A stretch of 64,000 nt of DNA from Liquorilactobacillus nagelii DSM 13675 (GCF_019444005.1 NZ_CP049304.1:372001-436000), one strand, 5' to 3'. Shown: positions 19,579 through 28,564, numbered from the stretch's first letter. A program made the numbers and translations. The notes: generated by a model from the sequence alone, not told the origin.

Positions 19579-21645
19579 GTGAAGTTTTTACGGAGAAATC
19601 AAGTTAAACGACAGAAGGTTCAATCATCAATTCCATTTAGGCTGAATTTTCTTTTTTTTATTGTTTTCCTGCTATTTGCAGCGTTGATTGCTCAGCTAGC
19701 TAATTTGCAAATTAATCAGCAAAAGAAGTTTGCATCTGAGGTCAATAGTACTGATACAAAAGTTGAAACCAAAAACGTTCAACGGGGAATGATTTATGAT
19801 TCTACTGGTAAAGTTCTGGTTGCTAATGATGCTTCTCGAGCAATCACTTATACCAAACCAATGAATGTGTCTTCACTGAAAATGTATCAAATTGCAAATC
19901 AACTGGTTAAATCAGTCAAGATTAGTACCAGCGGTTTAACCGAGTCAATGGAAGCTCAATATTATTTAGCTGTTCCATCGCAATTGAAAAAAGTTGATAA
20001 GCAAGTTGAGAAAAGTCAAGGTAGTTTATCAAGCACTAAATTGTATCAAGCTGAAGTTGATTATGTGAAGCAGAAAAATTTAACGTCCAATTTAACGAGT
20101 AAGCAAAAGCAAGCCGCAATTGTTTATTCCAAAATGAGTGGCGCTTATGCTTTGTCAACAGTCTATTTGAAATATAATGATGTCAGTGACCGTGAAATGG
20201 CTGAAGTTGGCGAAAATTTAACCTCAATGCCAGGAATTAAAATTGGAACTAGTTGGTCACGTAGTTATCCTTATGGTAAATCAGTTAAAAGTGTCATTGG
20301 AACTGTCACTAATCGCAAGCAAGGACTGCCAAGTGATCAAATTAATAGTTTGCTGGCTGAAGGTTATGCGCGCGATGACAGTGTCGGGTCTAGTTATATT
20401 GAATCTCAATATGAAAATGTTCTCAAAGGATCTAAGCAAATTATTACGTTGGAAACACAAAATAATAAAATAACTAAGGAAGTTAAAACTTTTGGTGGTC
20501 AAAAGGGCGATAATTTGGTTTTGACAATTAATGCCGATTTTCAACAAAAAGTTCAGGACATCATTAAAAGTGAAGTTGAAAGTGTTGCGGGCAGTAATCC
20601 TTATTTACCGGGAGCTTATGCAGTGGTGATGAATCCAAATACTGGTGCAATCTATGCTTTAGCTGGTGTTAGTCGTAACCTAGAAACGGGGAAGATTTCT
20701 GAAAATGCTTTAGGTACAATTAATCAAACCTTTGTTATGGGGTCGGTTGTGAAAGGTGCTACAGTTCTTGGCGGTTTGTTATCAGGAGTAATTACACCTA
20801 ACAGTAATACTTTGACTGATCAACCAATCAAACTTAAGGGAACTGCTACTAAAGCATCTTGGTTTAATGCAACTGGAGCTGAGGATATGTCTCTGACAGC
20901 TTCTGATGCTTTGATGGTTTCTTCTAACTCATATATGATGCAGTTGGCAATGTTGGAAGGTGGGTTCCATTATTCACCTGGGTCAGCTTTGGATTTGCCA
21001 ACATCAATTTTTAGTAAGTTGCGGGGTTACTTTAAACAATTTGGCTTAGGGGTTAAAACCGGAATTGATATTCCAGGAGAGTCTTCGGGGTTTGAAGGGG
21101 TATCAAATCAGGCTAATATTGGTAAAGCACTTGATCTTTCCTTTGGAAACTATGACTCTTATACAACAATGCAATTAGCTCAATATATATCTACTATTGC
21201 TAATGGCGGCTATCGGTTGCAACCTCATATCTTGCAATCTATTAGAGAATCTAATAATGATGGGAAACTTGGCAAAACTGTTTACGAATTTCAACCAAAT
21301 GTTTTAAATGTGGTTCAAGCTAGCCAGTCACAATGGGGAGTTATCAAAGATGGACTCTGGAAAGTAGTTCATAGTTCAAACTCACTAAGAACCGGAGGTC
21401 TATTGAGTGATACTACACCTGCTGTTGCAGCTAAGACTGGTACAGCAGAAACTTTCCATGGTTCAACGGAAACTGAAACTGATAGTAGTGTTAGTTATGC
21501 TCCAGCAGATAATCCCCAGGTGGTCGTTGCATTAGCCTTTCCTGGGATGGCAAGCGGAAATGAAACGCATGCAAGCACACAAACAGCTGCCACAATTTAC
21601 AAAGCTTACTGGAAGATGGTTCAGTCGGACCAAGGTTTTAAATAG
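19579..21645 (+). CDS. pbp2b: Penicillin-binding protein 2B-type transpeptidase
   Basis: A 688-residue class B PBP: short cytoplasmic tail, one membrane helix (about residues 22-45), dimerisation domain and transpeptidase domain. Catalytic motifs are SxxK in MGSVVKGAT, SSN in MVSSNSYMM and KTG in AAKTGTAE. No PASTA domain is present, in contrast to the second class B PBP at 61268. PBP2b serves lateral wall growth with RodA in related cocci and rods. The start is GTG, preceded by AAGGAG. Confidence 0.92.
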   Translation: MKFLRRNQVKRQKVQSSIPFRLNFLFFIVFLLFAALIAQLANLQINQQKKFASEVNSTDTKVETKNVQRGMIYDSTGKVLVANDASRAITYTKPMNVSSLKMYQIANQLVKSVKISTSGLTESMEAQYYLAVPSQLKKVDKQVEKSQGSLSSTKLYQAEVDYVKQKNLTSNLTSKQKQAAIVYSKMSGAYALSTVYLKYNDVSDREMAEVGENLTSMPGIKIGTSWSRSYPYGKSVKSVIGTVTNRKQGLPSDQINSLLAEGYARDDSVGSSYIESQYENVLKGSKQIITLETQNNKITKEVKTFGGQKGDNLVLTINADFQQKVQDIIKSEVESVAGSNPYLPGAYAVVMNPNTGAIYALAGVSRNLETGKISENALGTINQTFVMGSVVKGATVLGGLLSGVITPNSNTLTDQPIKLKGTATKASWFNATGAEDMSLTASDALMVSSNSYMMQLAMLEGGFHYSPGSALDLPTSIFSKLRGYFKQFGLGVKTGIDIPGESSGFEGVSNQANIGKALDLSFGNYDSYTTMQLAQYISTIANGGYRLQPHILQSIRESNNDGKLGKTVYEFQPNVLNVVQASQSQWGVIKDGLWKVVHSSNSLRTGGLLSDTTPAVAAKTGTAETFHGSTETETDSSVSYAPADNPQVVVALAFPGMASGNETHASTQTAATIYKAYWKMVQSDQGFK

Positions 21646-21773
21646 AAGTGTCAAGTAGATTTACTTAACGTTATCAGAAAAAACACTGGCGTTTGTTCAA
21701 AAAAAATGATATTATTAAAAACGTTCGAAGTCGTAGGGCTTTTTAGAAATAGAGTGCTGAGGAGGGTTAAGTA

Positions 21774-21923
21774 ATGCGTGTTAATATTACAATGGAATGC
21801 ACTGAATGTCATGAACGGACATACCTTACAAGCAAAAATAAACGGAATAATCCAGATCGCTTGGAATTAAAGAAATTTTGTCCACGTGATAATAAAGTGA
21901 CATTGCATCGAGAAGTTAAGTAA
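21774..21923 (+). CDS. rpmG: 50S ribosomal protein L33
   Basis: A 49-residue protein beginning [20 protein letters not shown], a typical L33. One CxxC pair (C9, C12) is intact, but the second has a single cysteine (C36, FCPRDNK), so the zinc ribbon is incomplete. GGAGGG at 21761-21766 precedes the ATG. It follows pbp2b by 128 bases, as in many lactobacilli. Confidence 0.95.
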   Translation: MRVNITMECTECHERTYLTSKNKRNNPDRLELKKFCPRDNKVTLHREVK

Positions 21924-21925
21924 TG

Positions 21926-21949
21926 ACAGGATTTTTCCTGTTTTTTTTT
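21926..21949 (+). terminator. Terminator after rpmG
   Basis: A short stem ACAGGA (21926-21931) and TCCTGT (21936-21941) with a four-T loop is followed by a T-run. The stem begins three bases after the rpmG stop codon. Confidence 0.75.
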
Positions 21950-22094
21950 GGATTTTTTAACGGAAGCGTTATCTAAAACCTGATGCTGGCAGTTTTAACT
22001 GGTATTTAATTATTCTCAAAATTAACTTGAAAAGGTTAATTCTCTGGGTTTTAAAATCCGAATTTTTTTCTTATAATAAATGGAGGACATCAGT

Positions 22095-22337
22095 GTGAAA
22101 ACTCTTTATGATGTGCAGCAACTTTTAAAAAAATTTGGAATTTTTGTGTATGTCGGAAAACGTTTGTGGGATATTGAATTGATGTCTTTAGAACTTGATC
22201 ATTTGCATCGAGCACAAGCAATTGATGACCAGATTTTTCTGAAAGCACGAATGGTTTTGACACGTGAGCACCATTTGGAAGAAAAAAGAGCCACTAGGGA
22301 GGAACAAAGTCGTGGAAAAAAAGTTGATCGGTATTGA
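22095..22337 (+). CDS. yqgQ: YqgQ family protein (DUF910)
   Basis: An 80-residue helical protein (KTLYDVQQLLKKFGIFVYVG, then WDIELMSLELDHL), a good match to the YqgQ family of unknown function, encoded before glk in Bacilli. The start is the GTG at 22095 after GGAGG at 22082-22086; the ATG at 22080 overlaps that site. The gene overlaps glk by 26 bases, implying translational coupling. Confidence 0.88.
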   Translation: MKTLYDVQQLLKKFGIFVYVGKRLWDIELMSLELDHLHRAQAIDDQIFLKARMVLTREHHLEEKRATREEQSRGKKVDRY

Positions 22338-23271
22338 TTTAGGTGGAACAACGATTAAATTTGCAATTTTGACTTTAAGCGGCGAGATTCAACAAAAATG
22401 GAGTATCAAAACTAACATTTTGGATGAAGGTAGCCATATCGTACCAGATATTATTACTTCGTTAAAACATCATTTGAAGCTTTATGAAATGCAGCCAAAT
22501 CAATTTAGTGGAATTGGTATGGGTTCACCTGGTACGGTAGATTTACAAAAAGGAACAGTCATTGGGGCTTATAATTTAAACTGGAAAAAATTGCAACCAG
22601 TTAAGGATATGATTGAAAGTGGGCTTGGAATTCCATTTATCATTGATAATGATGCCAATGCAGCAGCTTTAGGTGAACGTTGGAAAGGCGCTGGTGAAAA
22701 TGATGATGAAGTGGTTTTCATCACTCTGGGAACTGGTGTCGGTGGAGGTATTATTAGTAATGGTAAACTAGTCCATGGAGTTCAAGCAGCTGGTGAAATT
22801 GGTCATTTAAATGTTGAGCCAGAAGGCTATTTATGTACTTGCGGCAATCATGGCTGTTTAGAAACTTATGCTTCTGCTACTGGAATTGTCCGTGTCGCTC
22901 GTGACTTAGCAGAAGAATACGCTGGGCCAGCTGAGTTAAAGCGCTTATTAGATGATGGACAAGATATATCTGCTAAAACAATATTTGATTTGGCTAAAGA
23001 AGATGACCAATTAGCAGTAATGGTTGCTAATCAAGTTTGCAATTATTTAGGTTTGGCTTGTGCTAACATTGGTAATTTGCTGAATCCATCATTCATTGTG
23101 ATTGGTGGTGGGGTAAGTGCCGCAGGTAAGTTCTTATTAGATCGCGTAAATACAAGCTTTCTTAAATATGCCTTTCCAACAGTTCGGACAACAACTAAAC
23201 TTAAGTTAGCTCAATTAGGTAATGATGCTGGAGTAATTGGAGCGGCCTCGTTAGCTTTGATGATAAAATAG
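22312..23271 (+). CDS. glk: ROK-family glucokinase
   Basis: A 319-residue ROK kinase: ATP-binding IGIDLGGTTIKFAIL at the N-terminus, GTGVGGG, sugar-binding ExGH (AAGEIGHLNVEPEG) and the zinc motif CTCGNHGCLE. It phosphorylates glucose to glucose 6-phosphate and may contribute to carbon regulation. The GTG at 22312 has AGGGAGG nine bases upstream inside yqgQ; the longer frame from 22264 is unlikely. Confidence 0.95.
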   Translation: MEKKLIGIDLGGTTIKFAILTLSGEIQQKWSIKTNILDEGSHIVPDIITSLKHHLKLYEMQPNQFSGIGMGSPGTVDLQKGTVIGAYNLNWKKLQPVKDMIESGLGIPFIIDNDANAAALGERWKGAGENDDEVVFITLGTGVGGGIISNGKLVHGVQAAGEIGHLNVEPEGYLCTCGNHGCLETYASATGIVRVARDLAEEYAGPAELKRLLDDGQDISAKTIFDLAKEDDQLAVMVANQVCNYLGLACANIGNLLNPSFIVIGGGVSAAGKFLLDRVNTSFLKYAFPTVRTTTKLKLAQLGNDAGVIGAASLALMIK

Positions 23272-23294
23272 AATAAATAAGAGGTGAGTTGGTT

Positions 23295-23702
23295 TTGTTA
23301 GGTACAATTTCAATTTGGGTAATACTTAATATTGTTTTAGCTGTTATTTTGCTAGGAATCGTTGGCTACCAATTTTATTTATGGTATCGCGGTCGAAAAG
23401 TGGCAACTTTACTTGATAATCAGGCATTTAAAACCGGTATGCATCGAGCACAGATTATTGATTTAAGAGAACAAAGTAATTTTGACCAAGGACATATTTT
23501 AGGAGCACGTAATTTGCCCTTTAGCCAATTTAAAATTTCACGCGAATCAATTCGCAAAGATATGCCAGTTTATTTATATGATCAAGGTAAAGCCTTAAGC
23601 ACCCGTGCTGCTGTCCAATTAAATAAACTTGGCTACCAAAATATTTATATTTTAAAAGATGGTTTTGAACGCTGGGATGGCAAAATTAAAAAAGCTAAAT
23701 AA
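23295..23702 (+). CDS. Membrane-anchored rhodanese-like protein
   Basis: About 135 residues: one N-terminal membrane helix (about 5-28) and a rhodanese domain (IIDLREQSNFDQGHILGARNLPFSQF). The position of the catalytic cysteine is occupied by Asp-Gln in VYLYDQGKALS, so sulfurtransferase activity is doubtful. This YqgP-region protein normally follows glk. Two TTG starts are possible; 23295 is better spaced from AGGTG (23282-23286). Confidence 0.85.
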   Translation: MLGTISIWVILNIVLAVILLGIVGYQFYLWYRGRKVATLLDNQAFKTGMHRAQIIDLREQSNFDQGHILGARNLPFSQFKISRESIRKDMPVYLYDQGKALSTRAAVQLNKLGYQNIYILKDGFERWDGKIKKAK

Positions 23703-23774
23703 TTTTTAAAAACAAAAGGATATTGGATTTTATGCAAGAATTTAGCCAAGCTTATTTCTAATATTATAAAAAAT

Positions 23775-23810
23775 GGCGAAGACAATCAGAGTTCAATTGT
23801 CTTCGCCTTT
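23775..23810. terminator. Bidirectional terminator
   Basis: A perfect 12-bp stem (23775-23786 with 23796-23807) and a nine-base loop, with Ts downstream on the plus strand and an A-run on the other side. It separates the glk-rhodanese unit from the convergent DUF3042 gene. Confidence 0.92.
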
Positions 23811-23823
23811 TATACATGAAATG

Positions 23824-24000
23824 TTAACCTTGGTGAGCAGCGTGCATTTTACGAACAGCTCGTTTCTTGTGTTCATCAATCATAGCTTCTTTTTCCTCGA
23901 TTGGATCAACTACATTTTTTTTGAAAGCGTAGAAACAGCCAACAGCAGTTCCGACAGCTGTTGCAAATCCAAGGACAAATCCCTTACTAAAAACGTTCAT
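23824..24000 (-). CDS. DUF3042 family small protein
   Basis: A 58-residue protein, MNVFSKGFVLGFATAVGTAV with an N-terminal membrane-like glycine/alanine helix, then a charged tail (IEEKEAMIDEHKKRAVRKM). It fits DUF3042, a family of unknown function in lactobacilli. GGGAGGA precedes the ATG on the reverse strand. It is divergent from miaA. Confidence 0.85.
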   Translation of the reverse strand: MNVFSKGFVLGFATAVGTAVGCFYAFKKNVVDPIEEKEAMIDEHKKRAVRKMHAAHQG

Positions 24001-24096
24001 AGTCGTTTCCTCCCATTCATATGTTTATTTCCATTATGACTGAAACACAAAAAAATATCCAGTTAAAGAGTATTCAAAAATTCGAGGTGAGTTTTA

Positions 24097-25023
24097 ATCA
24101 AAAAAAAAGTTTTATTAATTGTCGGGCCAACAGCTGTTGGAAAAACAGCATTATCGCTTAATTTAGCCCGTAAATTTAAAGGTGAAATTATTTCGGGTGA
24201 TTCAATGCAGGTTTATCGTGGTTTAGATATTGGCACGGCAAAGGTAACTGAAAGTGAACAAAAAAGTACTAAGCATTATTTAATTGATATCTGTGATCCT
24301 GACGAGAATTTTTCAGTTGCAGAATTTACTAAATTGGGTCGTCGTAAGATTATTGAAATTGAACAGCAAAATAAGTTGCCACTAATAGTAGGGGGAACAG
24401 GCTTTTATTTGCAGGCGTTGTTAAATGATTTTAAACTTGGAGGGCAGATGGCCGAGAACAGCCAATCATTTCGCGAGGGATTGCAAAAATTTGCTGAAGA
24501 TCAGGGTCAACAAAAGCTTTGGGAAAAATTAAATGAGGTTGATCCTGCGGCGGCTAAGAAAATTCCGCCAGCAAATCAACGGCGGGTAATACGAGCTTTA
24601 GAAGTTTATCAAATAACAGGGGAAAAATTTTCCCAGCAAGCTGACGTACCTAAAGCAGATTACGATCCATTGATCTTAGGACTGAATATTGAAAGAAAAT
24701 TATTATATCAGCGTATTAATCAGCGAGTGGATTTGATGATTGAACAAGGCTTATTAGCTGAAGCTAAGACTTTGTTTGAACAAGGCGGGGCTGACTTACC
24801 TGCTGGAAAAGGAATTGGCTATAAAGAACTTTTCCCATATTTTAGAGGTGAAGTTTCTTTAGCAACAGCAATAACGGAAATTAAAAAGAATTCGCGCCAT
24901 TATGCCAAGCGGCAATTAACATGGTTTCATAATAAAATGATAGTGACCTGGTTTAATCCGCAAGCAGCGAATTTTGAAAGTCAAGTAATAAAAAAAGTTG
25001 AAGATTGGTTAAATGAGGGATGA
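24097..25023 (+). CDS. miaA: tRNA dimethylallyltransferase
   Basis: About 308 residues with the P-loop VGPTAVGKTA, the DSMQVYRGLDIGTAKV motif and VGGTGFYLQALL, matching MiaA over its full length. It adds dimethylallyl to A37 of UNN-reading tRNAs. The P-loop lies upstream of the first ATG (24205), yet between the in-frame stop TGA (24088-24090) and the P-loop there is no ATG, GTG or TTG. The best candidate is ATC at 24097, seven bases after a GAGGTGA site. A nine-A run (24100-24108) is the alternative explanation. Confidence 0.88.
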   Translation: MKKKVLLIVGPTAVGKTALSLNLARKFKGEIISGDSMQVYRGLDIGTAKVTESEQKSTKHYLIDICDPDENFSVAEFTKLGRRKIIEIEQQNKLPLIVGGTGFYLQALLNDFKLGGQMAENSQSFREGLQKFAEDQGQQKLWEKLNEVDPAAAKKIPPANQRRVIRALEVYQITGEKFSQQADVPKADYDPLILGLNIERKLLYQRINQRVDLMIEQGLLAEAKTLFEQGGADLPAGKGIGYKELFPYFRGEVSLATAITEIKKNSRHYAKRQLTWFHNKMIVTWFNPQAANFESQVIKKVEDWLNEG

Positions 25024-25028
25024 ATAAG

Positions 25029-26303
25029 ATGAAAAAATTGTGGATGGAACATTTTCCTGAAGAATTACAACAAAAAATAAGTGAAGTAGAGCGGCAGATT
25101 GAACCACAAATAGCAGAAATCGAACAGCGCCAGCTTTATAATCAGGGACGGGTATTGAACTGCTTTAAAGCACATCGGGTAGCTGAAGAAGATCTAGTTG
25201 GCTCGACTGGCTACGGCTATGATGATATTGGCCGGGAAAAACTAGATGCAATTTATGCGGATTATTTTCAAAGTGATGATGCGATTGTTAAACCACAGAT
25301 TATGTCAGGAACTCATGCGATTACCACCGCTTTTTTTGCAGTTTTAAGACCACAAGATAAGTTGTTTTATTTGACGGGCATGCCTTATGATACGATTCAG
25401 CATGTTATCGGGATTGCTGGCAATGAGCCTGGAACTTTGAAAGATTTTCAGATTAATTTTGATTATCAACCACTACTTGAAGATGGAGAAGTTGATTACG
25501 AACAAGCTATTAAAAAGTTGCAAGATCCAGCAATTAAAATGGTAGCCCTTCAACGCTCACGGGGGTATGCGGTCCGTAAAAGCTTTACCATTGAGCAATT
25601 AAAAAAGATGATTGAATTTATTCGCAGGATTCGAACGGATGTGGTAATTTTTGTTGATAATTGTTACGGCGAATTTTCTGAAATTCATGAACCAACTGAA
25701 TATGGAGCTGATTTAATGGCTGGGTCGCTTTATAAAAACGCTGGTGGTGGAATTGCTAAAACTGGTGGTTATTTAGTTGGGCGCAAAGACTTGATTCATT
25801 TAGCAGGCAATCGATTGAATTCACCTGGATCTGGGAAAAATGAAGGAGCGACTATTGGTCATCTACGTGATATGTACCAGGGCTTCTTTATTGCTCCTCA
25901 TGTGACAGGTGAAGCGATTAAAGGGGCTATTTTTGCCAGTGCTTTATTAGAAAAGATTGGTCTAAAAGTTTCACCAAGATGGAATGATCCGCGAACAGAT
26001 TTAGTCCAGACAGTGGAACTAGGGTCACCTGAAAAAATGGCACAGTTTTGTGCTGCGATTCAACACTTTTCACCGGTGAATGCTTTTGTTGATCCAATTG
26101 CCAGTCAAATGGGTGGTTACGAAGATCAAGAGATTATGGCATCTGGTAGTTTTACTGAGGGATCGACAATTGAGCTTTCCTGTGATGGACCAATTCGTCC
26201 GCCATATGCTTTATATATCCAAGGTGGATTAACTTTTGAACACGTAAAAGTTGCGATTAGTAATGCAATTAACGAAACTTTTTTCAAAAACAAAAACATG
26301 TAA
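25029..26303 (+). CDS. ynbB: YnbB family PLP-dependent protein (methionine gamma-lyase/aluminium resistance-like)
   Basis: A 424-residue PLP-fold protein of the Cys/Met metabolism superfamily, with the PLP lysine probably in GSLYKNAGGGIAKTGGY and an upstream Asp in VDNCYGEFSE. In Bacilli ynbB is placed next to glnR, but its substrate is unproven; the 'aluminium resistance' name is historical. Two starts overlap the miaA end; the ATG at 25029 has TGAGGG well spaced, whereas the ATG at 25020 does not. Confidence 0.85.
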   Translation: MKKLWMEHFPEELQQKISEVERQIEPQIAEIEQRQLYNQGRVLNCFKAHRVAEEDLVGSTGYGYDDIGREKLDAIYADYFQSDDAIVKPQIMSGTHAITTAFFAVLRPQDKLFYLTGMPYDTIQHVIGIAGNEPGTLKDFQINFDYQPLLEDGEVDYEQAIKKLQDPAIKMVALQRSRGYAVRKSFTIEQLKKMIEFIRRIRTDVVIFVDNCYGEFSEIHEPTEYGADLMAGSLYKNAGGGIAKTGGYLVGRKDLIHLAGNRLNSPGSGKNEGATIGHLRDMYQGFFIAPHVTGEAIKGAIFASALLEKIGLKVSPRWNDPRTDLVQTVELGSPEKMAQFCAAIQHFSPVNAFVDPIASQMGGYEDQEIMASGSFTEGSTIELSCDGPIRPPYALYIQGGLTFEHVKVAISNAINETFFKNKNM

Positions 26304-26315
26304 GAAAAAGTAACA
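26299..26315 (+). promoter_or_regulatory. GlnR operator
   Basis: TGTAA-GAAAAAG-TAACA is a perfect match to the GlnR/TnrA box TGTNA-N7-TNACA. It lies just upstream of the glnR -35 box and includes the ynbB stop codon (26301-26303). It should mediate autorepression of glnR-glnA when glutamine is plentiful. Confidence 0.9.
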
Positions 26316-26322
26316 TTGGATA

Positions 26323-26351
26323 TTGACATCACATAGACCACTTGTTATGAT
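26323..26351 (+). promoter_or_regulatory. Promoter of glnR-glnA
   Basis: TTGACA (26323-26328) and TATGAT (26346-26351) are 17 bases apart, seven bases downstream of the GlnR box. Confidence 0.9.
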
Positions 26352-26378
26352 TAGTGCGTACTTTAGAGGAGGGTTGTT

Positions 26379-26768
26379 ATGAAAGAAAAGGAACTTCGCC
26401 GATCGCAAGCTGTTTTGCCAATCGGAACTGTGATGAAATTAACAAAATTGTCAGCACGACAAATTCGTTATTATGAAGAACAGTCATTGGTAACGCCGCA
26501 ACGAAATGAAGGCAATCGTCGAATGTATTCGCTGAATGATATTGATCGCTTGCTTGAAATCAAGGATTATCTCGATGAAGGGATTAATATGGCGGGTATC
26601 AAACACATCTATGATGAAAAGGCGCGTAAACAGGCTCAAAAAAAAGCTCAAATGGAAAAGCCTTTGACAGATGCTGATGTTCGGCGGATTTTTCGTGATG
26701 AAATTATGTCAGTTAGCGGCTTAAGCAAGCGGGATGAGTTGCCTTTCAAACATAACAGGAACTTCTAA
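26379..26768 (+). CDS. glnR: MerR-family nitrogen regulator GlnR
   Basis: A 129-residue MerR-type regulator with the winged helix at about residues 14-83 (IGTVMKLTKLSARQIRYYEEQSLVTP as separate helices) and a C-terminal tail that in relatives contacts feedback-inhibited glutamine synthetase (RRIFRDEIMS). It represses glnRA and other nitrogen genes. GAGGAGGG precedes the ATG; glnA follows by 25 bases. Confidence 0.95.
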   Translation: MKEKELRRSQAVLPIGTVMKLTKLSARQIRYYEEQSLVTPQRNEGNRRMYSLNDIDRLLEIKDYLDEGINMAGIKHIYDEKARKQAQKKAQMEKPLTDADVRRIFRDEIMSVSGLSKRDELPFKHNRNF

Positions 26769-26793
26769 AATTTAGAAATAGGGAGCGATTTAA

Positions 26794-28137
26794 ATGGTAA
26801 AGCCTAACTATACCAAAGATGACATCCGCAAAATTGTTAAAGATGAGAATGTTAAATTTTTGCGTTTGATGTTTACTGATTTATACGGTGTGATCAAAAA
26901 TGTTGAGGTCCCGGTCAGTCAATTGGAAAAACTGCTTGACAATAAATTGATGTTTGACGGTTCATCGATTGATGGATTTGTTAGAATTGAAGAAAGTGAC
27001 ATGTGGCTTTATCCTGATCTTTCAACTTGGATGATTTTCCCATGGGGAAATGAACACGGAAAAGTGGCTCGTGTGATTTGCCGTGTTTATAATGCTGATC
27101 GGACTCCATTTATTGGTGATCCTCGAAATAACTTGATTCGGGTATTGGATGAAATGAAAGAGTTAGGCTTTACCGATTTTAATATTGGACCTGAGCCAGA
27201 ATTTTTCCTTTTCAAGCTCGATCCAGAAACTGGCAAACCAACAATGCATTTAAATGATAATGGCAGTTATTTTGATTTGGCACCAGTCGACTTGGGTGAA
27301 AACTGTCGTCGCGATATTGTGCTAGAATTAGAAGACATTGGTTTTGATGTTGAAGCTTCTCATCATGAAGTTGCGCCAGGTCAACATGAAATTGATTTTA
27401 AGTATGCAGATGCTCTACATGCATGTGATAATATTCAAACCTTTAAATTAGTTGTTAAAACCGTAGCTCGTAAATATGGGCTGCATGCAACTTTCATGCC
27501 TAAACCACTTGATCGAATTAATGGTTCTGGGATGCATATTAATATGTCTCTCTTCCATAAAGACGGGAATGCTTTCTTTGATGAAAATGGTGATATGCAA
27601 TTATCTGAAACGGCTCACTATTTCTTGGGCGGCTTATTGCAACATGCTCGTGGCTTTACCGCAGTAACAAATCCAATTGTTAATTCGTACAAACGATTAG
27701 TACCTGGTTACGAAGCACCAGTATACGTTGCTTGGTCAGGCCGCAATCGTTCACCATTGGTTCGTGTTCCAATTGCCCGTGGGTTGTCTACACGTCTGGA
27801 ATTACGAAGTGTTGATCCTGCAGCTAACCCATATTTAGCAATTGCTGCTATATTAGAAGCAGGTCTTGATGGTTTGCGCAACAAAATTAAAGCACCAAAA
27901 CCGATTGATCGAAATATTTATGTTATGGATGATGAGGAACGGAAAGCAAATGGTATTAGCGATTTACCATCAACTTTGCATAACGCATTGAAATCACTGC
28001 AAAAAGATGAAGTGATTGCTAAAGCTTTAGGGCCTCATTTATATCAGAACTTTATTGAAGGTAAAAAGCTGGAATGGTCAGCGTACCGGCAAGAAGTTAC
28101 TCAATGGGAAAGAGATCAATATTTAGAGTTGTATTAA
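26794..28137 (+). CDS. glnA: Glutamine synthetase type I
   Basis: A 447-residue GSI-alpha enzyme: [37 protein letters not shown], and [12 protein letters not shown]. It makes glutamine from glutamate, ammonia and ATP and also acts as the glutamine sensor for GlnR. The length matches Bacillus GlnA and no adenylylation-loop insertion is present. Confidence 0.98.
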   Translation: MVKPNYTKDDIRKIVKDENVKFLRLMFTDLYGVIKNVEVPVSQLEKLLDNKLMFDGSSIDGFVRIEESDMWLYPDLSTWMIFPWGNEHGKVARVICRVYNADRTPFIGDPRNNLIRVLDEMKELGFTDFNIGPEPEFFLFKLDPETGKPTMHLNDNGSYFDLAPVDLGENCRRDIVLELEDIGFDVEASHHEVAPGQHEIDFKYADALHACDNIQTFKLVVKTVARKYGLHATFMPKPLDRINGSGMHINMSLFHKDGNAFFDENGDMQLSETAHYFLGGLLQHARGFTAVTNPIVNSYKRLVPGYEAPVYVAWSGRNRSPLVRVPIARGLSTRLELRSVDPAANPYLAIAAILEAGLDGLRNKIKAPKPIDRNIYVMDDEERKANGISDLPSTLHNALKSLQKDEVIAKALGPHLYQNFIEGKKLEWSAYRQEVTQWERDQYLELY

Positions 28138-28159
28138 GATGTAGACTAAATATTTTATG

Positions 28160-28191
28160 GGACGATGATTAACTGATCATCGTCCTATTTT
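28160..28191. terminator. Bidirectional terminator after glnA
   Basis: A perfect 10-bp stem GGACGATGAT (28160-28169) and ATCATCGTCC (28176-28185), loop TAACTG, followed by TATTTTTG. The stop of the reverse-strand YolD-like gene lies inside it. Confidence 0.88.
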
Positions 28192-28525
28192 TGTCAATTT
28201 CAGTGGCCAGTGCTAAATATTTTATTTGAGAAAAATTAGCCAAATAGGTTAAGCGGCTTTCTTGGCTTTTAATTAAAAAACTGTCTTTTTTTAAAAGATG
28301 TTGTTTGATTTTACCGGTGACTGGATACTCGTTATCTTCTTGATCAGTAAGCCAAATCGTGATTAACTGATTTCGTTTAAAAGCTTGATGAATAAAAAAC
28401 CGTAGTTGAAAAGCTGACATTTGAGGATGCAGGAAATCTTTAGCTGGAATTTGGTAAATTGTTTTAAGTTGACGATAAAAGTGAGTCGGGAGTTGAAGCC
28501 ATTTGTTTTGTTCAATTTCAATCAT
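28169..28525 (-). CDS. YolD-like protein under SOS-type control
   Basis: A 118-residue protein. The part from about residue 40 (FQLRFFIHQAFKRNQLITIW, then YPVTGKIKQHLLKKDSFLI, ending FSQIKYLALA) resembles the YolD-like family, normally encoded with a UmuC-type Y-family polymerase in Firmicutes and plasmids. No polymerase gene is beside it here. GGAG precedes the ATG, and its promoter carries two LexA-type boxes, which supports a DNA-damage role. The family match is from remembered pattern, so it is moderate. Confidence 0.65.
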   Translation of the reverse strand: MIEIEQNKWLQLPTHFYRQLKTIYQIPAKDFLHPQMSAFQLRFFIHQAFKRNQLITIWLTDQEDNEYPVTGKIKQHLLKKDSFLIKSQESRLTYLANFSQIKYLALATEIDKNRTMIS

Positions 28526-28543
28526 TTGTAGTTTCTCCTTTCA

Positions 28544-28555
28544 GAACTAGTGTTC
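28544..28555 (-). promoter_or_regulatory. Second LexA/SOS box
   Basis: GAAC-TAGT-GTTC fits the Gram-positive SOS core GAAC-N4-GTTC. It lies between the -10 box and the ribosome site of the YolD-like gene. Confidence 0.7.
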
Positions 28556-28564
28556 GTTATTTAT

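Noticed and set aside
23733..23762. Nine-residue frame MQEFSQAYF before the bidirectional terminator
   Set aside because: Too short and without neighbours or known function to support it as a gene.
23773..24039. Plus-strand open frame of 88 codons
   Set aside because: It is antisense to the DUF3042 gene, which has a proper ribosome site and a recognisable protein.
24087..24110. GTG at 24087 as the miaA start
   Set aside because: It is in another frame; it would need one base fewer in the A-run, and no good ribosome site precedes it.
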